Shown here in pieces: positions 1-10,900 of a DNA stretch of 64,000 bases. The stretch spans positions 5,146,001 through 5,210,000 of the forward strand of contig OX637339.1 of assembly GCA_951799405.1 (NCBI GenBank), given 5' to 3'. Origin of the DNA: Agapetus fuscipes (taxonomy: Eukaryota > Arthropoda > Insecta > Trichoptera > Glossosomatidae). The notes under the pieces are model-generated. The model was not told the origin of the DNA and searched no databases. It saw nothing but the letters and a program-made list of their open reading frames with translations. Positions within the stretch are counted from its first letter, which is position 1; each line of letters begins with the position of its first letter. A program made the position numbers and the translations under genes.

Positions 1-312
1 GCCGCAGTCTGCGCAGACCTTCACGCAGAGAGGTTAACATGTTTATAAGCAGCTGTAAATGTAAGCAGGGGTTGCTTTATTTCCATTCTGACAGTCACTC
101 TGACAGTTACTCTGACAGGGCATCATAAAAGTCTTTTGTATTTCATTTCCAAGTTCAATACCCTGAATATAAAGCATTGTGTAAACTCCCCGCGAAGAAA
201 TGTATTAAAACTAGATCACTCACAAGGAGTGCCGTCGCATCTTTAATACATTTTCATTTTAAACGATCGAGCGGAGTTTATGTAAATATTTAATATTCGG
301 AGTACACCGGTT
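1..312. other. Unassigned AT-rich sequence
   Basis: No exon, repeat family or RNA gene seen, apart from short CTGACAGT repeats near 90-120. Confidence 0.4.
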
Positions 313-374
313 TGGCCAGTCCGTTGTCTAGTGGTTAACACTTCAGAGTCGTGATTGGAAGGTAGTGGGTTCGA
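313..374 (+). repeat. SINE-B tRNA-like head fused to a RepA body
   Basis: TCTAGTGGTTAACACTTC (A box) and GGTAGTGGGTTCGAT (B box) are followed without SINE-B body by RepA sequence at 374. Confidence 0.7.
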
Positions 375-578
375 TATGAGACTGACCCCTTAGTCACTTT
401 GCCAAAGCCACTATGAATTCAGGAAAAGGTGGCAGGAGTGTCAAAGCTTATATTCGTGTGAGGCTTGATTCAACTTGTACGTACACACGCAACATTTGTA
501 ATCGCGAACTCACAAAAGCATTAAATATGAGCCTTAAATGTCAATATAGATTTGCAACTTACATTATAGATTATAGAT
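374..578 (+). repeat. RepA copy with tRNA-like head
   Basis: Starts at the ATGAGACTGACC position of RepA, diverged, and ends in ATTATAGATTATAG. Confidence 0.7.
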
Positions 579-829
579 AATGACATGGCAGCTCACGCAC
601 ACTCACACCAACTAATGCAAGAAGTACTAGTTCCGTGTGAGTACAAAATGTATATACTATACCTACATGTAACTTTTCTTCAATGTCTACCCATGTGCTC
701 AGGCGTAGTACGGGTTTCCTATAGGAATTTAATCTGAAGACCGATTCATCTTGGCTGCTGTCGCTGCGACTGTCATGCTTGTACCAGAGACTTCAAGGAA
801 TTATGGTGGACCGAGAAACCTGGTAGTGC

Positions 830-1745
830 CTTCAAGATCCAGGTATCTCAATGAACGATGCACCTTCACGAACATGGTACCTTTAAGAACAAGGTGCTTT
901 AAAGAACAAGGTGTCTTTAAGAAAAAGGTGCCTTTAAGAACAAAGTAACTTTAAGAACAAGGTGCCTTTAACAACAAGGTACTTCTAAGAGCTATATACT
1001 TCCGAAAAATTGGTACTTTCGAGATACACACGAGTATAACGTAAAAAAACAAGTAATCACAAAATCTAGGTTCCTTTAAAAAACAATTAACTACAAGAAC
1101 TGGTGAACTTTGATGTTCATTTAAGGCTTATTTCGTTAATTAATAAATTAATTAATGAAGCAGTTACCTAGAGAAATCAAGAGTCATTTTAGAATAAAGA
1201 ACATCCATAAACAAAGTACCTTAAATTAGAATTTAAAATGTACCTTTCAGAATAAGAGAGCCAGGAACTTTGAAAAATCAGGTATCTGAAAGAATGGTAC
1301 CTATAGAAGTGTCAAGAAATTATTAGACTACAAGGACAAAGTTACTGCAAGAACAAACCAGGAACCTGTAGAAATCAGGTATCGTCAGGAACAAGATACC
1401 GTCAAGAACTGATAACCTTCAAAATCAGGTACCTTTGGAAATTAGGAACCGTGTAGCGTAAAGTTCCAGTAAGAACTCAAAATACAACTTGTACGCCAGG
1501 AACCTGTATGAATCAGATACCTTCAGGAACAAGGTACTATCAAGGACTTATTACCTTCAAGATCAGGTATCTTTAGTAACCAGGTACATTCATTCAGCAG
1601 TCAGACACCTTCGAGAACACGGTATTTAAAAAATCAGGTATTTAAAAGATACTGATACCTTCAGAGACTAGTTACCAGTAAGAACAAGGTAGCTTTAAGA
1701 ACCAGGTATTGTAAAGATTCAGGAACCTCGCAGAACAGCTTCCTT
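830..1745. repeat. Decayed tandem array, about 18-20 bp period
   Basis: Variants of AAGGTACCTTTAAGAACA recur across 900 bases, best preserved at 885-975, increasingly mutated to the right. Confidence 0.75.
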
Positions 1746-2153
1746 TTGAAATGCTAAAGGACTTTCTGAAATATTGTAAGCAAATGCTGTCACTTGTGAT
1801 GGCAGATTATGCCTAGCAAGTGATACTTTATTATCTGCAAAGTTGCGATCAAATTATTATAATGGGACGGCTGGAATTCCGTCTAATGGTGTGCGCATTG
1901 AATATTAATCACTTTATTCGCGCATAAAACAGCATGATGTGTTTTATGTTTATTAGCATTTGAAAATTAAAACACTTAGCAGAGGCGCTGGTGTATTTTT
2001 AATACATTTTAACTGTGTAACGCTTTTATCCGATGTAATCTAAGTTGCAAATATATGTTAACATTTAAGGTGCATATAAAATGTTTGTCCACAAACACAC
2101 GATGAACTGAGGATGAACATCCTCTGTTCATCCTCAGTCGCCGTACAGAGAGG

Positions 2154-2202
2154 ATGTTCTCCTGAAGACGTCTTCTACGTCGCTGACGAAACGTCGAGAA
2201 TG
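2154..2202 (+). ncRNA. Hammerhead-ribozyme-like motif 1
   Basis: CTGAAGA (2162-2168) and GAAAC (2188-2192) flank a short stem II (GTC 2170-2172 with GAC 2185-2187). GTC (2193-2195) would be the cleavage triplet. Stem I is good: TTCTC (2157-2161) pairs with GAGAA (2196-2200), extended by a G-T wobble. Stem III is only the AC/GT of the palindrome ACGT, as in dimer-dependent hammerheads of Penelope-like elements. One unpaired base (C2169) lies between CTGAAGA and stem II. A separate perfect 12-bp hairpin (CTGAGGATGAAC) lies just upstream at 2107-2137. Confidence 0.5.
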
Positions 2203-2892
2203 ATGTAAGTTCTCTCTAAACGGTTCGTTAAATATCCGATTTAAATTAAGTTTTGAAATTGTTCAGTTTTAAAAATTAATATAATGGTCAAAATGTCAAA
2301 CGACCGAAATTCTAACTTAAACCTAACTATACATTTCTAGTAAAAAATCCTCATGAAAAATATTAAATTCCCCGCAACGGGAAACGGGTTATTTAAGTTA
2401 ACTTTGTATATAATAACGGTAGACAATGGTGGCGTCCACAAAAAAAAGGAATTTAAAATAGTTTTAATCATAAACAATACATCATTATAAAGCTACCGAG
2501 ATTTTCGTTATTCAGAGACAATGGAACTAAGTTGCAGCTATGATTTTTAAATGTTGGAAATTAGCATGCGCTTCAAATTACTGAGAGCATTTTCTTTTGA
2601 AATGCTTACGCTTATGAGAAAATTGTATGGCCATGAGAATGGAAAAATCACGGGAGAATTTTATAATTGTACCTGTTTAATTTTACACGCCGAAAATTGC
2701 GTTAGATATAGTCTCAAATTTGCCGTAAAAATTTCAAACAAATGTAACTGTAATATAATGCTCAATTTTTTATGATGTAGACTTGAATTTTCATGGGCAA
2801 GTTAATACAAGTAAACATTAGTATTGTCATGGTTTTTGTGTCGAAAGAAACGGGATTTTATAAATACTAGTCTTCTTCTTTCAATGTCATGT

Positions 2893-3110
2893 TAGGTCTA
2901 ATCTAATCTAATCTAAGCTGCAAGGATATATACCATTTAAAATTTATATTAAATGCATTCCCACAAGCAGACATGTATAATTTCGCGCTAACACATGCCG
3001 CATGTGGACCTAAATTATAAGAACCCATCTCAAATGAACATAAGCCCTGCAACTCTTGCCGTCCTTCCCTGAGACAGGGGTGACATTGGCAAAGTGAACC
3101 ATTTTTTCAC
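2893..3110 (-). repeat. RepA copy
   Basis: TCTAATCTAATC tail at the left; GCCCTGCAACTCTTGCC and AGGGGTGACATTGGC blocks intact; the head is cut after ACCATTTTTTC. Confidence 0.8.
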
Positions 3111-3299
3111 TCTCCTTATTCTTATGGACTAATTTTGATCACTTTGTACTCAAAAAGACAAATTTCGTAAAGACAGAGACTGGCACTGCACCTCCATGTC
3201 TCGCTGAGCTATGCTCTGTCGATGGGACTTCAAAAAGACCACTACGCTCTGCCCTTACTGCTGTCAACAAGGTTATAGTGCCCAATAGAGCAAACACAT

Positions 3300-3464
3300 T
3301 GTAAAGGTCTTTGGGTGTTGGGTGTTATTAAATAAAACTCTTGCATGCCCTTTTCTTACACGCAAATTTTTATTGTTTTTTCCAAGCTATTGTTTTTTGG
3401 AAACAAATGAAGCAGCATTCTAAAATTCAAAATTAACAGTCCTGTTAGGTACAAAATCACTACA
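3300..3464 (-). repeat. LTR of TRIM, 3' copy on the minus strand
   Basis: TG...CA ended 165-bp repeat. It matches the copy at 4134-4298 at every base I compared. On the minus strand it carries AATAAA-like motifs suited to polyadenylation. Confidence 0.9.
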
Positions 3465-3764
3465 GAGGTCCCCTCCAGCATTTGCCAAGGGCAGATGCGA
3501 TGAAGGTGGTGATCGGTGAGTCTTGATATTCTCTCAGGTTTTTAGTAGAATCTGTCTGGAAAGTGGACTCGTCGGCCAGATCTTGTGCCGTTGTTCGGTG
3601 TTTGCTGCTTGTTGCAGCAGTGTTTTCTGTGCCGTTGTTCGGCGATTGGTTGTGCTGTAGTTCAGCGGTTGTTGTTAGTTGTGCTGGGCAGCTATGTTGG
3701 GCGACATTCAAACCTCCAGGGCCTTGTTGCACTGGTTGGAATTGAGGAGTCGGCTGCAGCGGGA

Positions 3765-3974
3765 GTTGCTGTGCCATAGTTTGGCGGGTTGCTGCTTGTT
3801 GCAGCAGTTGCTGTGCCATAGTTTGGCGGGTTGCTGCTTGTTGCAGCAGTTGCTGTGCCGTAGTTCGGCGGGTTGCTGCTTGTTGCAGCAGTTGCTGTGC
3901 CATAGTTTGGCGGGTTGCTGCTTGTTGCAGCAGTTGTTGTGCCGTAGTTCGGCGGGTTGCTGCTGGTTGCAGCA
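3765..3974. repeat. 42-bp tandem repeat inside the TRIM (5 units)
   Basis: Five in-register 42-bp units differ at only a few sites (CATAGTTT versus CGTAGTTC variants). On the minus strand they are 14-codon multiples and keep open a 171-codon frame (3460-3975) of MAQQLLQQAATRQT units. The frame runs through the polypurine tract and stops inside the LTR, so it is probably a by-product of the repeat and not a conserved gene. Confidence 0.85.
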
Positions 3975-4133
3975 TGGTGGTTGCTGTGCCGTTGTTCGGC
4001 AGTGCAGCATGGTGGTCCCGCTGGGCAGCTTTGTTGAGCGACGTCCGATCCTCCAGTGCCTAGTTGCGCTGGGAGGTATTGGGAGGTATTATTAACACCC
4101 TTTTTAACTGTTTTTCCAAGTCGGGGTCACCAA

Positions 4134-4298
4134 TGTAAAGGTCTTTGGGTGTTGGGTGTTATTAAATAAAACTCTTGCATGCCCTTTTCTTACACGCAAA
4201 TTTTTATTGTTTTTTCCAAGCTATTGTTTTTTGGAAACAAATGAAGCAGCATTCTAAAATTCAAAATTAACAGTCCTGTTAGGTACAAAATCACTACA
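4134..4298 (-). repeat. LTR of TRIM, 5' copy on the minus strand
   Basis: Partner of 3300-3464. The tRNA-Trp-type primer-binding site abuts it at 4121-4133. Confidence 0.9.
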
Positions 4299-4732
4299 AC
4301 ATCAAACTTTGCAGACAGAAGCTTTGCGGTGGCCGGGCCGGTGGCCTGGAACAATTTACCCATCGGTGTTCGCGCGAACCAGCCTACCACCACCTTCAGA
4401 AAGGAACTGAAGACACTACTTTTCTCGAGAAGCCATGGCGCCCTTGAGATGGTCCTGGACCATTAAATGGCGCCACAGGAAAGAAATCATCCATCATCAT
4501 CATCATCATCGTTAGTTAGGAAATAAAAGTTTCTCATAGGGACACTAAATGAGCTAAATGGGGCCCCAAAAATTTCAAGCAGTCTCCGGTAGCACTGTAT
4601 ATGCAAGTTCTTACTGATTTCACGCTATTTTTTATTCAACCATTCAATTAATATTTTCTTTAACTTTTCCGTTGTGAAGAAAATCAGTGGGTGATTTTTT
4701 TTATGAGAATATGAGCGGTTCCTGTGCTTCAG

Positions 4733-4952
4733 AAAATGGTTCACTTTGCTTTGCTTTGTTCATAATGTAACCCCTGTTTCAGGAAAGATCAGCAAGAGTT
4801 GCAGGGTGTATGTTCAATTGAAATAAGAGTTTTTATGTTGTAGGTTCACATGCGGCATGCACAAGCGCGAATTTATACGTGTCTACTTGTGAAAATGCAT
4901 ATAATGTGAATCTCCAATGTTATATGATATCTTTGCAACTAAGATAAGATTC
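4733..4952 (+). repeat. RepA copy
   Basis: AAAATGGTTCACTTTGC to AACTAAGATAAGATT, with a small local expansion (TTTGCTTTGCTTTG). Confidence 0.75.
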
Positions 4953-5526
4953 AATGAATGTTTTCTTTAAGTGTATCTCTTGCTTGTGAAGAAAATGAGT
5001 AGATGGATTTTTTTATGAGCATTTGATTTGTAAAGGCAAAATCCAGAAAGGCATTTATTCTAGGATACATTTTCCTATATAAAGTGCACACGTCTACACA
5101 CGCTTTAGGGCAGAGTTCTATAATTGCTATGCAGATGAGTTCGTCCAGACCCTAGAACTAGGAAGTCATCTGGTGTGTCCGCATCATATGATCTTGGTCC
5201 ATGGTCTAGTAGAGATATCTCACTGCCTGACAGCTCTGTCAGTAGATACTGTCTGTTGCTCCGGGTTTAATGATTCAGAAATCTGTGAAGGGATAACATT
5301 GAACCTGTGACAGCTCTGCTATAAGCGTGACGTTTTGAGCATTAATAAGCGATTATTGTATTTTGTATCAACGACTAAATCAGATTAGTATTGTAAATCC
5401 AATGAAATGAAGACGTATTTAAAAATTTTAAACGGTTTATTCTTGCGCTTTACTTCTTCTTCTTCCTGTGCTTCTTGAATGAAGATTGGCATTCATCGTA
5501 GGAGAACCACATAAAAAATATCATTC

Positions 5527-5642
5527 GAGAGTAAGGAAGTCCAGTGGCAACACTTCGGAAACGTAAAAAGGTCCATCGAGCCTCACAGCAACTGGGTCTT
5601 GCTTGAGTATTGGCGCTTTGTAGCGACTACCAAGCTCGTAAA
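5527..5642 (+). repeat. SINE-B with internal deletion
   Basis: Head AGTCCAGTGGCAACACTTCGG jumps to AAAAAGGTCCATCGAGCC, losing the B box and mid body. Confidence 0.65.
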
Positions 5643-5644
5643 CA

Positions 5645-5735
5645 ACACCTCTGCGGCACTACAGTGTCATAGACCCCTAGAGTCTCTAAAATCTAGGGAG
5701 TCTCCCGAACAGGATTTCTTTAAAAAAAAAGGTGA
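5645..5735 (+). pseudogene. 3' end of the Jockey/CR1-type LINE
   Basis: Matches the last 90 bases of the element at 55790-56640 (CACCTCTGCGGCACTA, GTCATAGACCCCTAGAG, TCTAGGGAGTCTCCC) and ends in an A-run. Confidence 0.75.
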
Positions 5736-5744
5736 TATGTATAT

Positions 5745-5912
5745 GTGTGTATGGCTACAAGCAGACACGCTTACACATGCAGCATTAGGACCTACAGTAT
5801 ATAAAACAATCACAAATGAACACAAGCCATGTAACTCTTGCCAACCTTCCCTGAAACAGTGGCGGCATTAGCAAAGTGAACAAAGTTTTATAGTATGGGT
5901 GGTCAGCTTTAT
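5745..5912 (-). repeat. RepA copy
   Basis: CAAGCAGACACGCTTACACA through GGGTGGTCAGC; tail lost. Confidence 0.7.
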
Positions 5913-6101
5913 AATATTGTAAATAAAAAATTATATTACATATTCTATCTAATCCTAGGGGCGTTGCCCCTGTCTGCTACGCAGCCCAACCCCTTAACAT
6001 TTGGTGAATGTGTATATTGCGCATAGTTTCCTCGCGTTAAAATTCGGAAAACATGTAAAATAAAAACATGCCGCCTTTGTAAAAGAAAATCGACCACCCA
6101 T

Positions 6102-7198
6102 AGTTTAAAAAATGGTTCACTTTGCAGATTTCAGCTGTGTTTCAGGGAAGATTGGCAAGAGTTGCAGGGCTTATATTAATTTGAGATTGGGTTTTTATGT
6201 TGTAAGTCAACATGCATTATGTGTAAGCGCGAACTTATAAATGTCTGCTTGTGGGAATGCATTTAATATGAATCTCGATTGGTATGTATCTTTGCAACTT
6301 AGATTATAGAACTTAACAAAATAATTTCCTTGACTTACAGGTTAGTATGTGGCTGACCACCCATACTGTAAGAATGGTTTACCATGAAAATTTTATCTCT
6401 GTTTGAGGAAAAGTCGGCAAGAGTTGCAGGGCTTATGTTCATTTGAGATTAGTTTTTTATTTTGTAAGTCCACATGGGGCATTTGTAAGCGCGAACTTAT
6501 ACCTGTCTGCTTGTGGGAATGCATTTAATATGAATCTCAAATGGTATGTATCTTTACAACTTAGATTATAGAACTTAACAAAATAATTTCCTTGACTTAT
6601 AGGTTAGTATGTGGCTGACCACCCATACTGTAAGAATGGTTTACCATGAAAATTTTATCTCTGTTTGAGGAAAAGTCGGCAAGAGTTGCAGGGCTTATGT
6701 TCATTGGAGATTAGTTTTTTATTTTGCAAGTCCACATTGGGCATTTGTAAGCGTGAACTTGTACCTGTCTGCGTGTGGGAATGCATTTAATATGAATCTT
6801 AAATGGTATGTATCTTTGCAACTTAGATTATGTAAAGAAATACACAAAATAATTTTCTTGACTTATAGGTTGGTATGAGGCTGACCACCCATACTTTAAA
6901 AAATGGTTTACTTTGCAAATTTCACCTTTGTTTCAGGGAAGGTTGGCAAGAGTTGCAGGGCTTATGTTCATTTGGAATGGGCTGTTATGTTGTAAGTACA
7001 CATGCAGCATATGTAAGCGGGAACTTATACATATCTGCTTGTGGGAATGCATTTAATATAAATCTTAAATGATATATATCTTTGCAGCTTAGATTAGATT
7101 AGATAAGTTTAGAACTTATACATGTCTGCTTGTAAGAATGCATGTAATATGAATCTCAAATGTTATATATCTTTGCAACTTAGATTACAGATTTAAAT
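6102..7198 (+). repeat. Head-to-tail RepA cluster (about 4.5 units)
   Basis: Units at 6102-6312 (head-truncated), 6328-6562, 6588-6832, 6856-7105 and 7110-7198 (tail only). GTTAGTATGTGG recurs at 6341 and 6602 and GTTGGTATGAGG at 6869, a period of 261-267 bp that includes a shared linker (GAACTTAACAAAATAATTTCC). The linker shows tandem duplication, not independent insertions, for at least three units. Confidence 0.8.
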
Positions 7199-7734
7199 CC
7201 ATTTTTTTTTTTTTTTTTATTTAATTTGCATGAAATAAAAGAAAATATAAAAAAACTTTCACGTTTTGCCGCTAGATGTCAATATTGATCCATACATTTT
7301 CAATATGAAAAAACAAACTTATTGAAAGAAGTTTTCATACATTTTTAAACACAAACGCGAAAGCTCGCAGCATTGCAGCATATATACAAAAATTAATTTG
7401 CCATATATCATGAATGTGTTTCATCTGCTGTGGTGGCATTGATTTTGAAAATCGAAACTCGACGACGAAAGACGACGACGAAGGGCAATATAATAAAGGA
7501 TTGGTTTTATTTTTTCTTTTAATCGCACTTGCACAAGTAACTTTCTCCAGTGCGGAGAAATCCAGCGCCTCACCTGTAAAAATAAACAGATAAACAATGT
7601 ATCCGTTGCTAATCAGACCGGCAAAGGTCGATTGTATCTCTGAAAGGTCAGCTGGATCAAGGGTCAAACTAACGGCACCGCGCTTGTATAGGAGGCGGCG
7701 CAATGGGCTTTAGGCTCTAGCCGGACTGAGGCTG
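7199..7734. other. Unassigned
   Basis: T-run at 7203-7219, then a 122-codon minus frame (7335-7703) without splice sites or recognisable domain, which I do not call a gene. Confidence 0.35.
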
Positions 7735-8023
7735 TTCAGACCGGGACATAGCTACATATATTGTGTAACTCCTTGCCGCGTTCTCCCCTCTAATTATTTT
7801 TGCAGGTAAGGGGGCCGACCTTAAGCCAACCACTTCAGTTAAAGAAGACGGGGCTAGTACTCTGTTGTGAAGGCTGAGTAAACCTTGCCGGTATTTTATT
7901 TTGGGGTTCGAAATAAAATAAAACACCGAAACGAGAAATCTTTTCAGACACCCTCGGTGGGATTCGAATCCGAGCTCTCGGCATGGAATACAAGCACTCT
8001 ACCAACTGAGCTATCGACCGGGC
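7735..8023 (-). repeat. SINE-C, near complete
   Basis: Minus strand: GATAGCTCAGTTGGTAGAG A box, GGATTCGAATCCCACCG B box, body with CTTCACAACAGAGTACTAG and CAACCACTT region. Confidence 0.85.
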
Positions 8024-8089
8024 TTTAAGCAAATGGCTTTGTTTGTGTGTATATATCCTGGAATATGTTGCCTTCATTCTACTTTCCTG

Positions 8090-8887
8090 TAACTAGTTTA
8101 GATCCAAAACCCTTGTGACTGCGGTTTTACTCTCATGGCTTGATTATTGTAATGGAATGTACAGTAGCCTACCGTGTGTATAGTTGGACAGACTTCAATC
8201 TGTGCTCTATATAGGAGCGCATCTTATGTATAATTTAAAAATTAGTGCTTCCATTACCCCTACACTAAGAGACCAGCTTGTTGGTCTCTTAGTGTATTAT
8301 GTTAGTACCATTATGTTGGGAATTTTCGGTCGCTGGTTATGGACTGGAGTTTGAATACAAAGACTTTGTTTCTTGCTTGATAGTACGTAGATTTTTATTG
8401 TAGATTTTGTTACACAATTTACAAGAATAGTGATGACTTTGCCAGTCAGAATGTGATACAAGAGAAGAAGTTTTGTATAAGAGAAGAACACAAAATTAGG
8501 AGAGATATGGCTTTTATATCATGCCATCCCAACCGTACTAAGTAATGTAACAACACCTTTTTGTCTTGACCAATCACAAACGTCAACCAATTAAAACCCG
8601 AGATGTCAGAAATTGGGGAAAGGATTAAGTATAAGGTCTGTTCAACTGTCTTTAAATCAACACTGTGTGTTGCCCCGCAGTATATTTCAGAACTTTCTGA
8701 GATGGACACAGTGGAGGGTAAACGGCTGGTATTAAGATCTGCAAATAGCACTTTTGTGAATAAGTTGTTTATTCCAAAACGGTCTGATAAAGAAGAGTAC
8801 GTGGAGCATGCCTTTTGCATGGCTGGCCCTGCTCTGGGGATTGCCGTACCCCATAAGCTTATAGCCGTAGAGAGTGCAAGTGCATGA
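8090..8887 (+). pseudogene. Decayed CR1/L2-type LINE C-terminus with an internal insertion
   Basis: 8603-8887 encodes ERIKYKVCSTVFKS, VAPQYISEL, RSANSTF and AFCMAGPALGIAVPHKL, degenerate forms of the LINE block LPVRERIKYK...VAPQYLSEL...AFSVAGPKLWNSLP. Traces of the preceding block (SWLDYCNGM-like) are at 8130-8270 in broken frames. About 300 bases (8290-8590) between them match no LINE sequence. Confidence 0.6.
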
Positions 8888-8937
8888 GCGGGATTTTAGA
8901 CGTTTGTTGTTTGTTTCGGAGATGTTACAGTTGAATA

Positions 8938-9245
8938 GTGTACTTGTACTGGCGTGATCGAGTCACCAAAGAAGCAGTCCTCCAACGAATGCGCACTATA
9001 AAGGAGCTCCTGCCTACCATTAAGCAGAGAAAGCTTATGTACTTCGGTCACATTATGAGAAATGAGAAGTATCGTCTCCTTCATCTTATCATACAGGGTA
9101 AGATTGAGGGGAGAAGATCTCAGGGACGCCGAAGGACATTGTGGCTGAAAAACATGTGACAGTGGTTCGGCAGAAGCACCAAGTCCCTGTTTCGAGCCGC
9201 AGCATCTTAAGTCAATATAGCCATGATGATCGCCGATCTTTGATA
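8938..9245 (+). pseudogene. LINE endonuclease-reverse transcriptase C-terminus
   Basis: Encodes RKLMYFGHIMRNEKYRLLHL, KIEGRRSQGRRRTLWLKNM and, after one stop, QWFGRSTKSLFRAAAS and IAMMIADL. This order (W/YxGHIxR, GRRxxxWLKN, RQWFG, FRAA, AMMIAN) is the standard C-terminal end of insect endonuclease-reverse transcriptase LINEs. Two stops break it. Confidence 0.8.
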
Positions 9246-9762
9246 GAAGTGGTATAAAAAGAAGAAGAAGAAATGTACCTACTTGCTGTGATTTATCACA
9301 ATATTGCACTATGAATATTGTTTTTGTTACTTACCACTGGCCAGCTGTCCTAATCAACTTGTACACTTTCTGCATCAGAACACGCAGCGACAAGAATCGT
9401 CGGTTTTGTTCAATAGCCCACGCATCGGTATCCGAAGGCATGCCCGCGTGCTGTGTACGGTTTAGAATTGTGGTTTTACGTATGAGCAGGCAAGCATGTA
9501 GTTTAGAAATTGCTGGCCTGCAATATGCTAAAATAATGAAAGTAATTGTGCATGTGTGTAATGTATAATCTTAGTATTGCAACATGTTGAACTTTTGGTG
9601 CATTTACAGTCCACTCCCAAGAAGAAAAATTGAGAGAATAAAACGTAAATTAGGACCTAAGAAACCTATAAAGTTAAAGAGTACCTATGGAAGTTTTTAA
9701 AATTGTTATTTATGAACCGCTTTCGTAAGTTACAAAAATATACCTTTAATAATTATGATATT

Positions 9763-10032
9763 ATTAGTATTATTAAAGGTATATTTGTAGTAAAGGTATA
9801 TTTGTAGCAAAGGTAAATTTGTAATTAAGGTAAATTTGTATTAAAGGTATATTTGTAGTAAAGGTATATTTGTAGTGAAGGTATATTTGTAGTAAAGGTA
9901 TATTTGTAGTGAAGGTATATTTGTAGTAAAGGTATATTTGTTGTGAAGGTAAATTTGTGGTAAAGGTAAATTTGTAGTAAAGGTATATTTGCAGTGAAGG
10001 TAAATTTGTGGTAAAGGTAAATTTGTAGTACA
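9763..10032. repeat. 17-bp minisatellite (about 15 units)
   Basis: GGTATATTTGTAGTAAA units with GGTAAATTTGT variants. The left edge is palindromic (ATATACCTTTAATAAT at 9739 against ATTATTAAAGGTATAT). Confidence 0.88.
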
Positions 10033-10296
10033 GAAAACGGAAACCAATTGAGAATTGAAAAAAATAGAAAGAGGCATTTCTCACTTGTGGTTGAATGCGT
10101 TAGCTGCAAACTCGGCGTTTATAATATGGTCGGTATTTCTTATTGCACCGCGTTCTACGCACGACCACTTCCATGGAAACACTTCCACGATAATAGCGCA
10201 AGTGAAGAGAGGAACTTAAGGCCTGCTTAGTGGGTACCATTGTAAGGGCATGTCATTATTTCTTCTTTGATTTAAAAACAAATTGTCTTATTAAAG

Positions 10297-10556
10297 GTTC
10301 TTTGGCTTTCCCTGACTTGCAGGTTAGTATGAGTATAAATCAGTTCACTTTAATTTTCAATGTTTTTGACAGAAATTTTGTTTCAGGGAAAGGCGGCAAC
10401 AGTTGCACGTTCATTTGGGGTTTGGGTTTTATTTTAAAAGTACATATTCATCTGTAAGTGCGAATTTGATAATTATTGCTTGCAGATGTGTATTTAATAT
10501 GAATCTTAAATTTTAATGTGTATTTGTAACTTACATTGTTAATAGATTATATATAA
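10297..10556 (+). repeat. RepA copy, diverged
   Basis: TTGCAGGTTAGTATGAG start, TTTCAGGGAAAGGCGGCAAC core, ATTGTTAATAGATTATAT end. Confidence 0.65.
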
Positions 10557-10588
10557 TTTATTATACATTTAATCCCGTCGGTTTGGTA

Positions 10589-10900
10589 GGTCCGATCGAT
10601 AGCTCATTTGGTAGAATACTTGCATTAAATGCTGAGAGCTCGGGTTAGAATCCCACCGTGTCAATGGGTGTCAGAAATGATTATCCGTTTCGGTGTTTTT
10701 TTCAAACCCAAAATAAAATACCGTCAAGGATTACTCAACTTTTACAAGAAATGAGTACTAGCTTCTTAGGAGCTGGGAAACCTCAACTTCAATTCAAGTG
10801 GGTGGTGTAAGGCCCGGCCTTCTTACCTGTAAACATGAATAGGTTCAACTCGCCACATGCTAGAAATTACACTATATTTGTCGCTTAGTAGTTGCGTTAG
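10589..10900 (+). repeat. SINE-C, complete
   Basis: CGATCGATAGCTCATTTGG, GGGTTAGAATCCCACC, TACCTGTAAACATGAATAGG, CTTAGTAGTTGCGTT. Confidence 0.82.

Larger units (their letters stand above)
3300..4298 (-). mobile_element. TRIM-like miniature LTR retrotransposon (999 bp)
   Basis: Two apparently identical 165-bp direct repeats (3300-3464 and 4134-4298) begin TG and end CA and are flanked by the 4-bp duplication ACAT (3296-3299 and 4299-4302). Read on the minus strand, the first internal bases are a primer-binding site, TGGTGACCCCGAC, complementary to the 3' end of insect tRNA-Trp (one T after the LTR). A purine-rich tract (GGAGGGGACCTC) directly precedes the far LTR. The internal 669 bp has no gag, protease, reverse transcriptase or integrase, only a Gln-rich frame made by a 42-bp tandem repeat. 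It must therefore be moved in trans. LTR identity implies recent insertion. Confidence 0.9.
3177..4512 (+). pseudogene. CR1/L2-type LINE reverse-transcriptase C-terminus, split by the TRIM
   Basis: Left piece 3177-3299 encodes TAPPCLAELC and VIVPNRANT; right piece 4303-4430 encodes SNFADRSFAVAGPVAWNNLP followed by FRKELKTLLF, the usual C-terminal block after the reverse transcriptase domain in CR1/L2/Rex-like LINEs. The two pieces are in the same frame once the TRIM and one ACAT are removed. A (CAT)n tail at 4487-4511 marks the LINE 3' end. Confidence 0.8.

Noticed and set aside
3460..3975. 171-codon Gln-rich minus-strand ORF
   Set aside because: It is a by-product of the in-frame 42-bp repeat inside the TRIM, and its stop lies in the LTR.
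7335..7703. 122-codon minus-strand ORF
   Set aside because: No domain, start context or splice support; composition like chance frames nearby.
8314..8552. LTR starting TGTTGGGAATTTTCGG inside a LINE
   Set aside because: BEL-like start and a possible TAACA end, but no target duplication or partner; the boundaries could not be fixed.
9825..10109. Three overlapping minus-strand ORFs of repeated IYLYYKFTF units
   Set aside because: They are translations of the 17-bp minisatellite.
10589..10670. Functional tRNA genes (here and at other B-box sites)
   Set aside because: All are followed by SINE bodies, acceptor stems do not pair, and copies are dispersed.
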